DNA of 46,515 nt from JAADHX01 sp964569385 (GCA_964569385.1 CAZMUM010000040.1:1-46515); one strand, 5' to 3'; counted from the first letter of the stretch, positions 8,268-17,217 are shown. The notes: generated by a model from the sequence alone, not told the origin. Program-made: numbers and translations.

Positions 8268-10061
8268 CTAGTCGTCCAACAGGAGGGCAACTGGAATATC
8301 CATATGCCTGGCCCTGAACCACTCGCCAAGGCTCTTGGCCTGACCATCAAGTCTGGTCGAGGCCGCCACCCCTTCTTGCAACAACCCGTGGATCACGAAG
8401 TTGATTGACCACAGATTCGGTAGCAAGTAGCGCTCGATCCGAAGCTCGCTGGCTTCTGGCAACAGCTCGCGCAGCTTCGGCACCGAAACGTTGTGCTCAA
8501 GCCACGAATATGCCTCAGCCGATCGGGCGAAGACGCCGAGGTTGGCGTTGCCGCCCTTATCGCCAGACCGAGCCCCAACGATCTCGCCGAGAGGAGCCCT
8601 AGTCGACGCGCCGTGCATCGGTGCAGGCAGGTCCGGCACAACTGCGTGCACCTCCCGAGCGGGGGCGACCACCGAGATTTCGGAGTCGACAACCGTCTTG
8701 TCGCCACCTAAGAGAGTCACGTACTGCGGAACTAGATCTGCAGGAATGAGCCCAGAGGTGTGCACACCAAACGGCTTAGCAATGCCCCCGCCCGACAAAC
8801 CAAAGAAACCCGGTATCGATGCCAGGGCCATATTATTCTGACTGGTTGCAACCGACTTGGTCTTGGCTTGGTCGCGGTCCTTCACCGTAACTCGCCATGA
8901 CGCGACCGCCTTTTCGTTGGTTTCGGGATCGACATGGTCGGTCCTGACCGTGGTCGCTGTGACACTGTCGAAATCGTCCGGTCCGTATGGGCAGTAACGC
9001 CAGAAGATGTCCTCGATCAACTCGGCCTTGGCGTCGATGTCAAGCCCCGTCAGGGCCACGCTGATATCGCTGCGGAAACCGGCCCAGCTGTTCATCGACA
9101 CCTTCAGCGTCGCTGGTGGTTGCTCGCCCTGGACGTTCGAAATTTCGACTCTGTCAGTGCCAACTTGTTTGAGCGCGATGGTGTCGAACCGCGACGTCAC
9201 GTCTGGTCCGAGGTAGGCCGGGCTGCCAATTTCGTACAGCAGTTGCGAGGTAACAGTGCCGACGTTCACTCCGCCGCCGGTTCGTTCATGTTTGGTGATA
9301 ACCGACGAACCGTCAGCAGCAATCTCAGCGATCGGGAAGCCGACGCGATCCATGCCAGACAGTTCGGTGAAGAACGAGTAGTTGCCGCCACACGCTTGGG
9401 TTCCGCACTCGATCACATGGCCAGCCACGACCGCTCCAGCCAGCTGATCGAAGTCACCTCGGCCCCAGCCGTGATGCCAGGCGGCCGGCCCACAAACGAT
9501 GGCGGCGTCGGTAGCGCGACCAGTAATCACGATGTCGGCGCCCCGGTCGAGAGCTTCGACGATTCCCCATCCGCCGAGATATACGTTGGCCGAAATGTAT
9601 TCGATGTCGGACACCGGATTGCCGGTCTCGTAGTCAATGACGTCGACACCGGCGGCCCGAAACTCAACAAGTCTCGGCAACACGTTGTCGCCGTTCACAA
9701 AGGCAATAGTCGGCGCCAGGCCCAACTTGTCGGCCACCTCAGCCACGGCTTCGGCACAGTGGTCTGGGTCGAGACCCCCGGCGTTGGAGACAACCTTGAT
9801 GCCCTTGTCGAGGCATTGACCCATCACCTGCTCCATTTGGGTCACGAACGTACGCGCATATCCCCCACCCGGATATTTGGCCTGGGTCCTTGCCAAAATG
9901 AGCATTGTCAGCTCGGCCAGCCAATCGCCAGTCAGAACGTCGATAGGCCCACCTTCGACCATCTCAAGGGCGGCGCCGACGCGATCGCCATAGAAACCTG
10001 AGCAGTTGGCAATGCGTATCGGAGACTTCATGGACAGAGCCTGACCTTCGGAGGTACTCAT
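8268..10061 (-). CDS. AtuA-like (DUF1446) protein
   Basis: This 597-residue protein has the AtuA/DUF1446 domain, opening with IRIANCSGFYGDR and ALEMVEGGPIDVLTGDWLAE and including GRATDAAIV. A C-terminal module of about 110 residues (GARSGDKGGNANLGVFAR to the end) is, in other bacteria, often fused to or encoded beside AtuA. AtuA is required for growth on acyclic terpenes (citronellol, geraniol) in Pseudomonas; its reaction is not settled. In actinobacteria such genes also sit with other acyl-CoA carboxylases, so the natural substrate is open. The ATG overlaps the stop of the carboxylase alpha gene by 4 bp (ATGA), fixing the start. Confidence 0.88.
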   Translation of the reverse strand: MSTSEGQALSMKSPIRIANCSGFYGDRVGAALEMVEGGPIDVLTGDWLAELTMLILARTQAKYPGGGYARTFVTQMEQVMGQCLDKGIKVVSNAGGLDPDHCAEAVAEVADKLGLAPTIAFVNGDNVLPRLVEFRAAGVDVIDYETGNPVSDIEYISANVYLGGWGIVEALDRGADIVITGRATDAAIVCGPAAWHHGWGRGDFDQLAGAVVAGHVIECGTQACGGNYSFFTELSGMDRVGFPIAEIAADGSSVITKHERTGGGVNVGTVTSQLLYEIGSPAYLGPDVTSRFDTIALKQVGTDRVEISNVQGEQPPATLKVSMNSWAGFRSDISVALTGLDIDAKAELIEDIFWRYCPYGPDDFDSVTATTVRTDHVDPETNEKAVASWRVTVKDRDQAKTKSVATSQNNMALASIPGFFGLSGGGIAKPFGVHTSGLIPADLVPQYVTLLGGDKTVVDSEISVVAPAREVHAVVPDLPAPMHGASTRAPLGEIVGARSGDKGGNANLGVFARSAEAYSWLEHNVSVPKLRELLPEASELRIERYLLPNLWSINFVIHGLLQEGVAASTRLDGQAKSLGEWFRARHMDIPVALLLDD

Positions 10062-12052
10062 TTGTTGTCTCTACTGGGCTTGTCTTCACTGGGCTTGTCT
10101 TCACTGGCGGAATACGCCGAATCGGACTGTTCGATGGTCAGTAGTAAAGCACCGTTGTCAACTTGGTCGCCAACGGCTACGCCCACGTCAGTTACCTTGC
10201 CATCGAACGGTGCCGCGATGTGATGTTCCATCTTCATCGCCTCGAGAATCAACAACGTTTGGCCAGCAACGACGTGGTCTCCCAAGGTGATCCGCACCTC
10301 AAGAATCGATCCTGGCATCGGCGCTGTTAGCCCGCCGCCCGGCAAGTCTGGCGCCCGAACTGCGAAGCGAGGCACGACCGTGAGGGTTGCCGTTCCGGTG
10401 GCCGTCTGCACATACATGTCATCTCGCACCTGGCTGATTCGGGTGACCGAGCGTCGACCGTCGACCTCGATGTCGATTCCGGACTCGGTCACCTCATGAA
10501 CTCGAACCGAAGCGCCATCATCGGTGGTGAAAACGCCATCGCGACCATGCTTGTACCCAATCGTTCGGGAGGCATCCTCACCAGCCAGCTGAAGTTCGAC
10601 GCGTTCGGAAGGAAGGCGAGCGTTGCGCCAATTCGACGGGGCAAACATCCAGTGGTGATCGTTCGATCGATGCTGGTGCTGTTGCCACATCGCAGCAGCG
10701 ATGCAGGCGCGGTCGGCATCGCCAGCCGGCAGTGCGAGAACTGGAATGTGGTTGGCGACAAAGTCAGTGGTCGCGTCACCGGCCAGGAACACCGGGTCCC
10801 TTAGAGCCGACACCAGAAACTCGCGGTTTGTCACTACACCGCCGACATGAAGTCGCTCGAGTGCTAGTGCGAGTTTGTTCGCCGCAATACTTCTTGTGGC
10901 TCCTGTAGCAATGACTTTGGCCAGCATCGGATCGAAGTCAACCCCGACAAGGCTGCCGGCGACAACGCCAGAGTCCCACCTGACCTGGGGCTCGGTCGAC
11001 GGTTCGAACGCGTGAAGTGTGCCCGTGGCTGGGAGAAACCCAAGAGTGGGGTCCTCTGCATACAGCCTTGCTTCGATCGCGTGGCCATCGAAGGTGATGT
11101 CGTGCTGCTCGAAACCCAGTGGTTCGCCGCTCGCTATTCGAAGCTGTTCGCGCACGATGTCGATGCCGGTCACTTCTTCGGTAACGGGGTGTTCGACTTG
11201 GATTCGAGTATTCACCTCAAGGAAGAAGAAATCGCGGCTCTCGTCGTCGACCAAGAACTCAACCGTGCCTGCCGACTCATAATCCATCTCACGAGCTAGC
11301 CGCAAGGCCGCTTCACCCATCTCGATTCGCATGGCGCTATCGACAACTGGTGACGGCGCCTCCTCGATGATCTTCTGGTGACGACGCTGTATCGAACACT
11401 CGCGTTCGCCAAAGTGCACCAGGTTTCCGTGGCTGTCGCCAAGGATCTGAATCTCGACGTGTCTCGACTTGGCCACGTAACGCTCCAAAAAGACGGTGTC
11501 ATCACCAAACGACGAACCCGCTTCACGCTGGGCCGACGCCACCGCATCGGCTAACTCTCCGGCCGACTCGACGAGGCGCATTCCCTTGCCCCCGCCACCA
11601 GCCGCAGCCTTCACCAACATCGGGAACCCAACCGCGTCGTGTTCGGTGGGATCGTTGGACGAAACCAAAGTCGGTACACCCGCGGTAGCAGCGACCCGCT
11701 TCGCAGCGATCTTGTCGCCCATCGCCGCGATGACCTCAGGAGCTGGTCCAACCCAAACCAGACCGGCGTCGATCACACTCTGAGCGAACTCCGCGTTCTC
11801 GGCCAAGAATCCGTACCCGGGGTGCACGGCCTTGGCACCCGTGGCCACCGCAGCAGCAATGATGGCTTGGCCATCGAGGTATCCATGGTCGAGGCGAACC
11901 GCGACATCGGCATCGGTCACAAACGGTGCAGCGGCGTCGGCCTCGACGAATACCGCTATGCAGCGCAGCCCAACCGATCGAGCCGTGCGGAAGATCCGCC
12001 GGGCGATCTCGCCTCGGTTAGCAACAAGGATTGAGTTGAACGAGCCGCTCAT
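10058..12052 (-). CDS. Acyl-CoA carboxylase alpha subunit (biotin carboxylase + BCCP)
   Basis: The protein has about 664 residues. The biotin carboxylase half opens with ILVANRGEIARRIFR, carries the Gly-rich ATP loop KAAAGGGGKGMRLV, and has HFGERECSIQRRHQKIIEEAPSP split over the active site. The C-terminal biotin carrier domain contains EAMKMEHH, whose Lys is biotinylated. It should carboxylate its own biotin for transfer by the neighbouring beta subunit. The ORF extends to 12115, but ATG 12052 overlaps the upstream stop as ATGA and starts at the conserved fold, so I use it. The tail has two SEDKP repeats from a 15-bp DNA duplication (10073-10107). Confidence 0.95.
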   Translation of the reverse strand: MSGSFNSILVANRGEIARRIFRTARSVGLRCIAVFVEADAAAPFVTDADVAVRLDHGYLDGQAIIAAAVATGAKAVHPGYGFLAENAEFAQSVIDAGLVWVGPAPEVIAAMGDKIAAKRVAATAGVPTLVSSNDPTEHDAVGFPMLVKAAAGGGGKGMRLVESAGELADAVASAQREAGSSFGDDTVFLERYVAKSRHVEIQILGDSHGNLVHFGERECSIQRRHQKIIEEAPSPVVDSAMRIEMGEAALRLAREMDYESAGTVEFLVDDESRDFFFLEVNTRIQVEHPVTEEVTGIDIVREQLRIASGEPLGFEQHDITFDGHAIEARLYAEDPTLGFLPATGTLHAFEPSTEPQVRWDSGVVAGSLVGVDFDPMLAKVIATGATRSIAANKLALALERLHVGGVVTNREFLVSALRDPVFLAGDATTDFVANHIPVLALPAGDADRACIAAAMWQQHQHRSNDHHWMFAPSNWRNARLPSERVELQLAGEDASRTIGYKHGRDGVFTTDDGASVRVHEVTESGIDIEVDGRRSVTRISQVRDDMYVQTATGTATLTVVPRFAVRAPDLPGGGLTAPMPGSILEVRITLGDHVVAGQTLLILEAMKMEHHIAAPFDGKVTDVGVAVGDQVDNGALLLTIEQSDSAYSASEDKPSEDKPSRDNK

Positions 12053-13725
12053 AGCCGGAACACTCCGTAACCGTCTGCGCCCTCGATTGGTCGGTTTCTG
12101 ACCATGCTTAGACACAACCCGAGGACTGTTCTGGTGTCGCGGGGGTCGATGATTCCGTCGTCGCTGATGGCCCCGGTGGCTTGTAGGGCCAAGGAGCCCT
12201 TCTCTTGGTCGCGTTCCACAGCGGCGACAAGTTTGGCATCGGCCTCTTCGTCGAAATCGAGACCCTTACGGGCCGCCTGCCCGCGACGAACCTCCGACAT
12301 CACGCCGGCGATCTGTTTCGGTCCCATCACGGCAATCTTGGCCGTCGGCCATAGGAAGGTGAACCGGTTTCCATAAGCGCGACCCGACATTCCATAGGTG
12401 CCGGCGCCGTAGGAGGCACCAACGATGACCGTCAGATGAGGCACGGTTGAGTTGGTCACCGCGTTCAGCATCTGTGACCCCTTCTTGATGATGCCGTCCG
12501 ACTCGAAGTCGGTACCAACCATGTAGCCAGTGATGTTCTGTAGGAACACGATTGGCACATCGATCTGATTACACAGCTGGATGAAGTGAGCGGCCTTCTG
12601 GGCCGAGTCTGGATAGATGACGCCGTTGTTGCCGAGAACTCCGACTGGATACCCATGAACCGACGCCCAGCCGCAGACCATTGTCGACCCGAACCGGGGT
12701 TTGAACTCTTCGAAGCGGCTGCCGTCGCCAGTGCGGGCAATTACGTCGCGGATATCGAGAGGCGACCGAAGATCGCGGCTCACAAGTCCGAGAAGTTCGT
12801 CCGAGTCGTGAACAGGTTCGTCACCTGCCATTGGCGCCGCGCCGTCGACCTTGCGACGGTTGAGATGCGAAACGACCTCGCGACACATTCGCAGGGCATC
12901 CATCTCGTCTTCGGCGAGGTATTCCGCCAAACCAGACTGCTCGGCGTGTTTCTGGGCGCCACCAATGGTCTCGGAGTCGGCGATCTCGCCGGTAGCCATC
13001 TTTACCAGAGGGGGACCGGCAAGGAACGCGTGCGATTGCTCCTTAATGAAGATGTTGTAGTCGGACATTCCGGGTTGGTATGCCCCACCAGCGGTGGACG
13101 ATCCAAACACCACACAAACGGTGGGAACCCGAAGTTTTGATAGCTCGATCAGCTCGTAGAAGAACCGACCGCTTTCGGCGAAATGGGACGGGTTGACCGC
13201 ATGCCCGATTGCATCATGGGGGTTGTCCTCAGGCAGTGGATCTCGCTTGTCGCCGCCTGCTCGCAGATCGCCGCCAGCTGACTCAACGAAGCTGATGTAC
13301 GGCATGTTGTTGTCGCGAGCGATCTGAAGTGCCCGCATCCACTTCTTACTCGCATACGGGGTGAGCGCTCCGGCCAGAACCGTGGGGTCGTTGCCCATGA
13401 TGACGCACTCGGTTCCGGCGATGATCCCGACGCCAACCACCATTCCTCCGCCGAGCGCATACTGAGACCCATAACCCGCTAGCGGAGATATCTCCAGGAA
13501 GGGCGTGTCAGCGTCGATGACGTTGGCAATGCGCTCACGAACCGGCAAGCGGCCGCGCGACCGATGTCTCTCCATGGCCTTGGCCCCACCCCCGGCGTCG
13601 GCCATCTCGAGCAGGTCGTCGATCACATCGAGTTGTTCGAGAGTGTCGCTGCGATTCTTCAGGTAGACGTCGGACTTTGTGTCGAGAGCCGTCTTGAGGG
13701 CAGGAGCGAGCAGCGCTTGTTGCAT
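12049..13725 (-). CDS. Acyl-CoA carboxylase beta subunit (carboxyltransferase)
   Basis: This carboxyltransferase of about 558 residues moves the carboxyl group from biotin to an acyl-CoA. The two crotonase-like halves are visible: SSTAGGAYQPGMSDYNIFI with AGPPLVKMATGE in the first, and FLQNITGYMVGTDFE with GASYGAGTYGMSGRA in the second. The second-half motif is of the methylcrotonyl/geranyl-CoA carboxylase type rather than the propionyl type. With AtuA and a LiuC/AtuE-like hydratase downstream, a 3-methylenoyl-CoA substrate is likely (inference). I choose ATG 13725; an upstream in-frame start at 13776 adds 17 non-conserved residues. Confidence 0.93.
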   Translation of the reverse strand: MQQALLAPALKTALDTKSDVYLKNRSDTLEQLDVIDDLLEMADAGGGAKAMERHRSRGRLPVRERIANVIDADTPFLEISPLAGYGSQYALGGGMVVGVGIIAGTECVIMGNDPTVLAGALTPYASKKWMRALQIARDNNMPYISFVESAGGDLRAGGDKRDPLPEDNPHDAIGHAVNPSHFAESGRFFYELIELSKLRVPTVCVVFGSSTAGGAYQPGMSDYNIFIKEQSHAFLAGPPLVKMATGEIADSETIGGAQKHAEQSGLAEYLAEDEMDALRMCREVVSHLNRRKVDGAAPMAGDEPVHDSDELLGLVSRDLRSPLDIRDVIARTGDGSRFEEFKPRFGSTMVCGWASVHGYPVGVLGNNGVIYPDSAQKAAHFIQLCNQIDVPIVFLQNITGYMVGTDFESDGIIKKGSQMLNAVTNSTVPHLTVIVGASYGAGTYGMSGRAYGNRFTFLWPTAKIAVMGPKQIAGVMSEVRRGQAARKGLDFDEEADAKLVAAVERDQEKGSLALQATGAISDDGIIDPRDTRTVLGLCLSMVRNRPIEGADGYGVFRL

Positions 13726-13827
13726 AGGGCCCCGACCGTAGCGGGGTAAGGCGGCAGCGATCAAATTACCCTCCACCGTTCGGGCCAGCGCTACGCTCCA
13801 GCAATACAGACCAGCAAGGAGTCAAGA

Positions 13828-14616
13828 ATGTCGACAACACCTACAGCCGCATCTATCACCCAAGATCTTCTAGCCGAACAAGCACAACTAGACGGCCTCG
13901 TCTGTGGCTTAACTAGCGAACAGTGGCAGCTCCACACGCCGAGTCCAGGGTGGCGAATCATCGAACAGATCGGGCACCTCGCCTACTTCGACCACACCGC
14001 CGCGATGGCGATCGTCGATCCCAACGCGTTCGGTAATCACGTACAGCTGCTTTTGGATGCAACGCCGAAAGCAGACCCGACCCTAGCCCATGCCAGATCT
14101 CTGACCCCAGCTGACCTACTGAGCTGGTGGCGCGAATGCCGCACCGAGCTTCAGAGCGCGGCCGCGACGCTCGGCGACAAGACACGGGTCGAGTGGTACG
14201 GGCCTTCGATGGGGGCCAAGTCGTTCCTAACGGCTCGTCTTATGGAGTGCTGGGCCCACGGCACCGACATTGCCGATGCCTTGGGAGCGTCACTCCAGAG
14301 CGCCGACCGGATTCGCCACATCGTCCAGCTTGGGGTCATCACCAGAGGGTGGACCTACATCAACCGCGGTTTACCCATCCCCGACGGCGATGTGTTTGTC
14401 GCGCTCACCTCGCCGAGCGGCGAGCCGTGGTCGTGGGGAGCCGCCGACGCAGAGTCGTCGGTGACCGGCTCTGCGGTTGACTTTGCCCTGGTCACTTCCC
14501 AACGACGCAACGTGGCTGACACCAGCCTTGTTGTCGAAGGCCACAGCGCAATCGACTGGCTTTCCAAGGCCCAACTCTTCGCCGGACCACCCTCAGACCC
14601 ACCCCCGCCCCGCTAG
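13828..14616 (+). CDS. TIGR03084-like DinB/MDMPI-fold metal-binding protein
   Basis: The 262-residue protein belongs to the DinB-like / mycothiol-dependent maleylpyruvate isomerase fold. LLAEQAQLDGLV, the W..PSPGWRIIEQIGHLAYFD block with its conserved His, and the later ARLMECWAHGTDIADALG block carry the putative metal-binding histidines. This matches the actinobacterial family known as TIGR03084, whose reaction is unknown. It is divergent from the carboxylase/atuA operon across about 100 bp, suggesting a linked, perhaps mycothiol-dependent, role in the same pathway (inference). An AAGGAG ribosome-binding site lies 8 nt upstream of the ATG. Confidence 0.8.
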   Translation: MSTTPTAASITQDLLAEQAQLDGLVCGLTSEQWQLHTPSPGWRIIEQIGHLAYFDHTAAMAIVDPNAFGNHVQLLLDATPKADPTLAHARSLTPADLLSWWRECRTELQSAAATLGDKTRVEWYGPSMGAKSFLTARLMECWAHGTDIADALGASLQSADRIRHIVQLGVITRGWTYINRGLPIPDGDVFVALTSPSGEPWSWGAADAESSVTGSAVDFALVTSQRRNVADTSLVVEGHSAIDWLSKAQLFAGPPSDPPPPR

Positions 14617-14623
14617 ATTCCCG

Positions 14624-14671
14624 AACCTGTGCCCAGAATCGTTGCCATGACCGCGGTTTTGGGCACAGGTT
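14624..14671. repeat. 48-bp hairpin repeat, copy 1
   Basis: This is a perfect-length hairpin. The 19-nt arm from AACCTGTGCCC pairs (11 Watson-Crick pairs, then mixed A-T and G-U pairs) with the arm ending GGGCACAGGTT, around loop TGCCATGACC. It lies 7 bp after the stop of the TIGR03084-like gene, in the gap between two convergent genes. It shares design, length and loop with copy 3 at 17250 and sequence with copy 2 at 14697. Confidence 0.85.
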
Positions 14672-14696
14672 GCGTAGTTCAGACCTAACCCGATCG

Positions 14697-14737
14697 AACC
14701 TGTGCCCAGAATCGTTGCCATGACCGCAGGTTCGGGC
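14697..14737. repeat. 48-bp hairpin repeat, copy 2 (truncated)
   Basis: The left arm and loop are identical to copy 1 over 31 bp, but the right arm breaks off after GGTTCGGGC. The break coincides with the stop codon of the M15-peptidase gene (14737-14739), so the two elements may have met during an insertion or deletion. The two copies are direct repeats 73 bp apart. Confidence 0.75.
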
Positions 14738-15645
14738 TACGGAGTTGAGAAGTGTTGGTAGTCGGGCCAGTTCCAGGCGCCGCCCCACGACCAACCAATA
14801 TCGGCGAAAGCCGTTGTTACGTCGCCGCCGACGTTGATCGAACCCGGAGAGTCGATACTGCGATCCGCGAACTCGGCGCCACCGGGCGGATCGATCTTCG
14901 ATCCTTGAACATAGGGATTCACCAGCGGGTTGATGTCGATTGCGAGCCCAAGGGCATGCTTCGACCAAGACTGGGTACCGGCCACAAACCGACAATTGAA
15001 CGCGGACGTGTTGTTCACCGCCATCGACGCGTTGTCGTCGGCGCCGTAATCGGCGACCAGACGCATCTCTTGAATGGGGAACTCGGCTGCGAACATCTTC
15101 TGGAATACGTTCACCACATCTGAAGCAACAGAAACATTGACGACAAGCTCGCCCTCGACGGGTTGGCCATCGAAGTTCCAATGGCTGAGCGTCAGATAGC
15201 GCAGGTCGTCTAACGCGACCGGGCAACCATCACGCCAGCTCGAGCCCATTCGTGCGGCCAGATCGTCGTCGATGTCTGCTACCAGTCCGATGAACATAGG
15301 CGCAGGGGTGACGGGCGGCGACTCACTCGACGGCGGTACGATCGGCGATAACGGCAGAGTTGTAGCCGTCGTAGATGTAGCCGTCGTAGATGTAGCCGTC
15401 AAGGTGGTTGAAGATATCTCGGGCGTGCGCTGGGTTGGCCCCGGGGTGGACTCAACTAAATCGATCGCTGCAGAGTCGGAAACATCGCTCAGGTTGTCGC
15501 TTGCAATTGGCTCTCGGCTACCGGAGCAGGCTCCGATCAACAGCAGCAATATCGTCAGCGCACCCAACACCGTCAGCCGCGACGTCGGCCATGTTGGGGG
15601 TCGAGGTAGGTGGGTTGGAATTTTAGTGCTTGATATAACGAGCAT
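14737..15645 (-). CDS. Lipoprotein with M15-type (VanY/CwlK-like) peptidase domain
   Basis: The 302-residue protein has a signal peptide ending in a lipobox (LLLIGAC, Cys40), then a Ser/Thr/Pro-rich linker of about 75 residues. The C-terminal domain carries the zinc site of peptidase M15: SKHALGLAID with His230 and Asp237, and His298 in DYQHFSTP. Such enzymes cut peptidoglycan stem peptides (D,D-carboxypeptidase or L-Ala-D-Glu endopeptidase), here at the outer face of the membrane. An ideal AAAGGAGATA ribosome-binding site precedes the ATG. A 15-bp tandem repeat (15361-15400) encodes TATST units in the linker. It is divergent from hipB. Confidence 0.85.
   Translation of the reverse strand: MLVISSTKIPTHLPRPPTWPTSRLTVLGALTILLLLIGACSGSREPIASDNLSDVSDSAAIDLVESTPGPTQRTPEISSTTLTATSTTATSTTATTLPLSPIVPPSSESPPVTPAPMFIGLVADIDDDLAARMGSSWRDGCPVALDDLRYLTLSHWNFDGQPVEGELVVNVSVASDVVNVFQKMFAAEFPIQEMRLVADYGADDNASMAVNNTSAFNCRFVAGTQSWSKHALGLAIDINPLVNPYVQGSKIDPPGGAEFADRSIDSPGSINVGGDVTTAFADIGWSWGGAWNWPDYQHFSTP
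15361..15400. repeat. 15-bp tandem repeat in linker of the M15 lipoprotein gene
   Basis: The unit TGTAGCCGTCGTAGA is repeated 2.7 times without a mismatch. Being a multiple of three, it extends the Ser/Thr linker by TATST units without a frameshift. Such repeats expand and contract by slippage, so linker length may vary between strains. Confidence 0.85.
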
Positions 15646-15669
15646 TATCTCCTTTAATGCGTGATACGC
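15630..15669 (+). promoter_or_regulatory. hipBA promoter and candidate HipB operator
   Basis: TTGATA (15630-15635), a 17-bp spacer and TTTAAT (15653-15658) are each one mismatch from the sigma-70 consensus, the best such promoter I noticed in the window. The predicted start lies near 15665. The palindrome GCGT-GAT-ACGC (15659-15669) covers it, and GATA-N10-TATC overlaps the spacer. Both could serve autoregulation by HipB, as in other HipBA modules. The -35 lies inside the first codons of the divergent M15 gene. Confidence 0.55.
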
Positions 15670-15712
15670 GGCACACTAACGATAGCGGCAACCTTCCAGG
15701 AGACGAATCAGA

Positions 15713-16012
15713 ATGGCGAAACCAGTTCCGTTCAAGACTAGACAGGGTGCCGAGAGGCTCGGCGAACATCTTCGCACGTGGCGCAAGCTCCAGAACCTCA
15801 CTGTGGCACAGGTCGCCGAGCGCGCCGGTGTCAACCGGGACACGTTGGGAAGGCTCGAGCGCGGCGAGACGACGGTAGGCCTCAGCGTTTTCTTGAACGT
15901 AGCGCGAGCTCTTGGGGTCCTCGATGCAGTGGTAACCGCCGTTGACCCGTACGAAACGCCGTTGGGGCGCGCCCGCGCTGACCAGGCTCTGCCTCAACGG
16001 GTACGGCCTTGA
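15713..16012 (+). CDS. hipB: HipB-like antitoxin, XRE-family regulator
   Basis: This 99-residue protein has an XRE-type helix-turn-helix (about 29-57: LTVAQVAERAGVNRDTLGRL, then ERGETTVGL) followed by a short helical tail. HipB-type proteins neutralise the HipA kinase and repress their own operon. The AGGAGA ribosome-binding site is 9 nt upstream of the ATG. It overlaps the hipA start by 4 bp. The divergent neighbour and the palindrome at the promoter fit an autoregulated toxin-antitoxin pair. Confidence 0.88.
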   Translation: MAKPVPFKTRQGAERLGEHLRTWRKLQNLTVAQVAERAGVNRDTLGRLERGETTVGLSVFLNVARALGVLDAVVTAVDPYETPLGRARADQALPQRVRP

Positions 16013-17217
16013 CGGCCACGACTATTAGCGTCTTCCTCGACGACACGGGTGAGCCGTTGTCGGTAGGCACTGCCTACGTCAGCACGCGGCGAGGAACTAC
16101 CACAACGACGTTCGATTACAGCGCTGCCTACCTTGGGCGACAGCATTCTTGGAGCGTGAGCCCGGATCTGCCAGTGGCCTATGGAGGGGCCACAACCGAC
16201 CGTCTACCCGGCGCTATGGCCGACGGTGCACCGGACCGTTGGGGCCGCCGCCTCATCGACAAACACAACCGCGCCCTTACCCCCATCGGGGCCGCCCCCA
16301 AGATGATGAATGAGGTCGACTATTTGCTTGGGGTGAGCGACGTGACCCGCCAAGGTGCACTGCGTTACACGACCGGCGCCGATCCCACCTACCTGACCGG
16401 CGGCGCTAGCGTCCCGAAGTTGGTTAGTTTGCCGGAGCTCCTGAACGCGTCGCACCAGATAGAACACGACACCAACAACACTCAGGCGATCAAGACACTT
16501 CTCGACGCCGGATCCGGGTCGCTCGGAGGTGCCCGCCCCAAAGCGGCAGTCCAAGACGGCGGCCGCCTTCTGATCGCCAAGTTCCCCCATGCCAGCGACG
16601 AATGGACGGTCATGGCTTGGGAGAAAACCGCTCTAGACCTGGCCCAACGGGCCGGGCTTCGAGTACCGCCACGACACCTCGTGTCAATCGGCGATGACCC
16701 CGTGCTGATCATCGAACGCTTCGATCGTGAGGGTGATCGGCGGATCCCCTACATCAGTGCGATGACGATGCTCGGATCCACCGATGGCATGGAGAACGAC
16801 TACATCGAGTTAGCCGAAGCCATCGGCGACCACGGCTCAGACGTCGCGGTCGACCTCGATGAGCTTTGGCGCCGAATTGCGTTCTCAGTGTTGATCAACA
16901 ACACCGACGATCACATGCGAAACCACGGGTTCCTATTCAACGAAAACGGATGGAAGCTTGCGCCAATATTCGACGTGAATCCCAACCCGAACATGGATGC
17001 CGAGCGAATCACAGGCATCGGGGGAACAACGGCACCAACCGACTCCTATGAAGCACTGATGGGCGCCGCCGCGACGTTTCGGATGGACCCCAAGGCCGCC
17101 ACCGATGCATGGGGCAAGATACGCAGGGTCGTGAGCCACTGGGACCAGATCGCGCGATCGAACGGGATTGCCGACGCCGAGATCCGCCAATTCAGACCAG
17201 CGCTGTCCCGACACTAG
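16009..17217 (+). CDS. hipA: HipA-family serine/threonine kinase toxin
   Basis: The 402-residue protein has the HipA N-terminal subdomain and a kinase core: GGARPK (173-178), the likely ATP-binding Lys191 in LIAKF, ERFDR (236-240), the catalytic loop NNTDDHMRNHGF (297-308) and the metal-binding FDVNPNP (321-327). HipA of E. coli phosphorylates GltX and causes growth arrest; this protein's target is unknown. All catalytic residues I can identify are intact. The start is TTG at 16009, overlapping the hipB stop as TTGA. A weak start would keep toxin below antitoxin, as is usual for such pairs. Confidence 0.9.
   Translation: MTATTISVFLDDTGEPLSVGTAYVSTRRGTTTTTFDYSAAYLGRQHSWSVSPDLPVAYGGATTDRLPGAMADGAPDRWGRRLIDKHNRALTPIGAAPKMMNEVDYLLGVSDVTRQGALRYTTGADPTYLTGGASVPKLVSLPELLNASHQIEHDTNNTQAIKTLLDAGSGSLGGARPKAAVQDGGRLLIAKFPHASDEWTVMAWEKTALDLAQRAGLRVPPRHLVSIGDDPVLIIERFDREGDRRIPYISAMTMLGSTDGMENDYIELAEAIGDHGSDVAVDLDELWRRIAFSVLINNTDDHMRNHGFLFNENGWKLAPIFDVNPNPNMDAERITGIGGTTAPTDSYEALMGAAATFRMDPKAATDAWGKIRRVVSHWDQIARSNGIADAEIRQFRPALSRH

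Noticed and set aside
8934..10001. A 355-codon plus-strand ORF opposite the AtuA-like gene
   Set aside because: The minus strand encodes a clear DUF1446 protein fixed by an ATGA overlap. The plus-strand product has no recognisable domain and is a typical antisense shadow in GC-rich DNA.
14492..15226. A 244-codon minus-strand ORF overlapping the M15 lipoprotein gene in another frame
   Set aside because: It is Arg-rich, crosses a repeat and two real genes, and has no domain, whereas the overlapping frame has a lipobox and a complete M15 zinc site.
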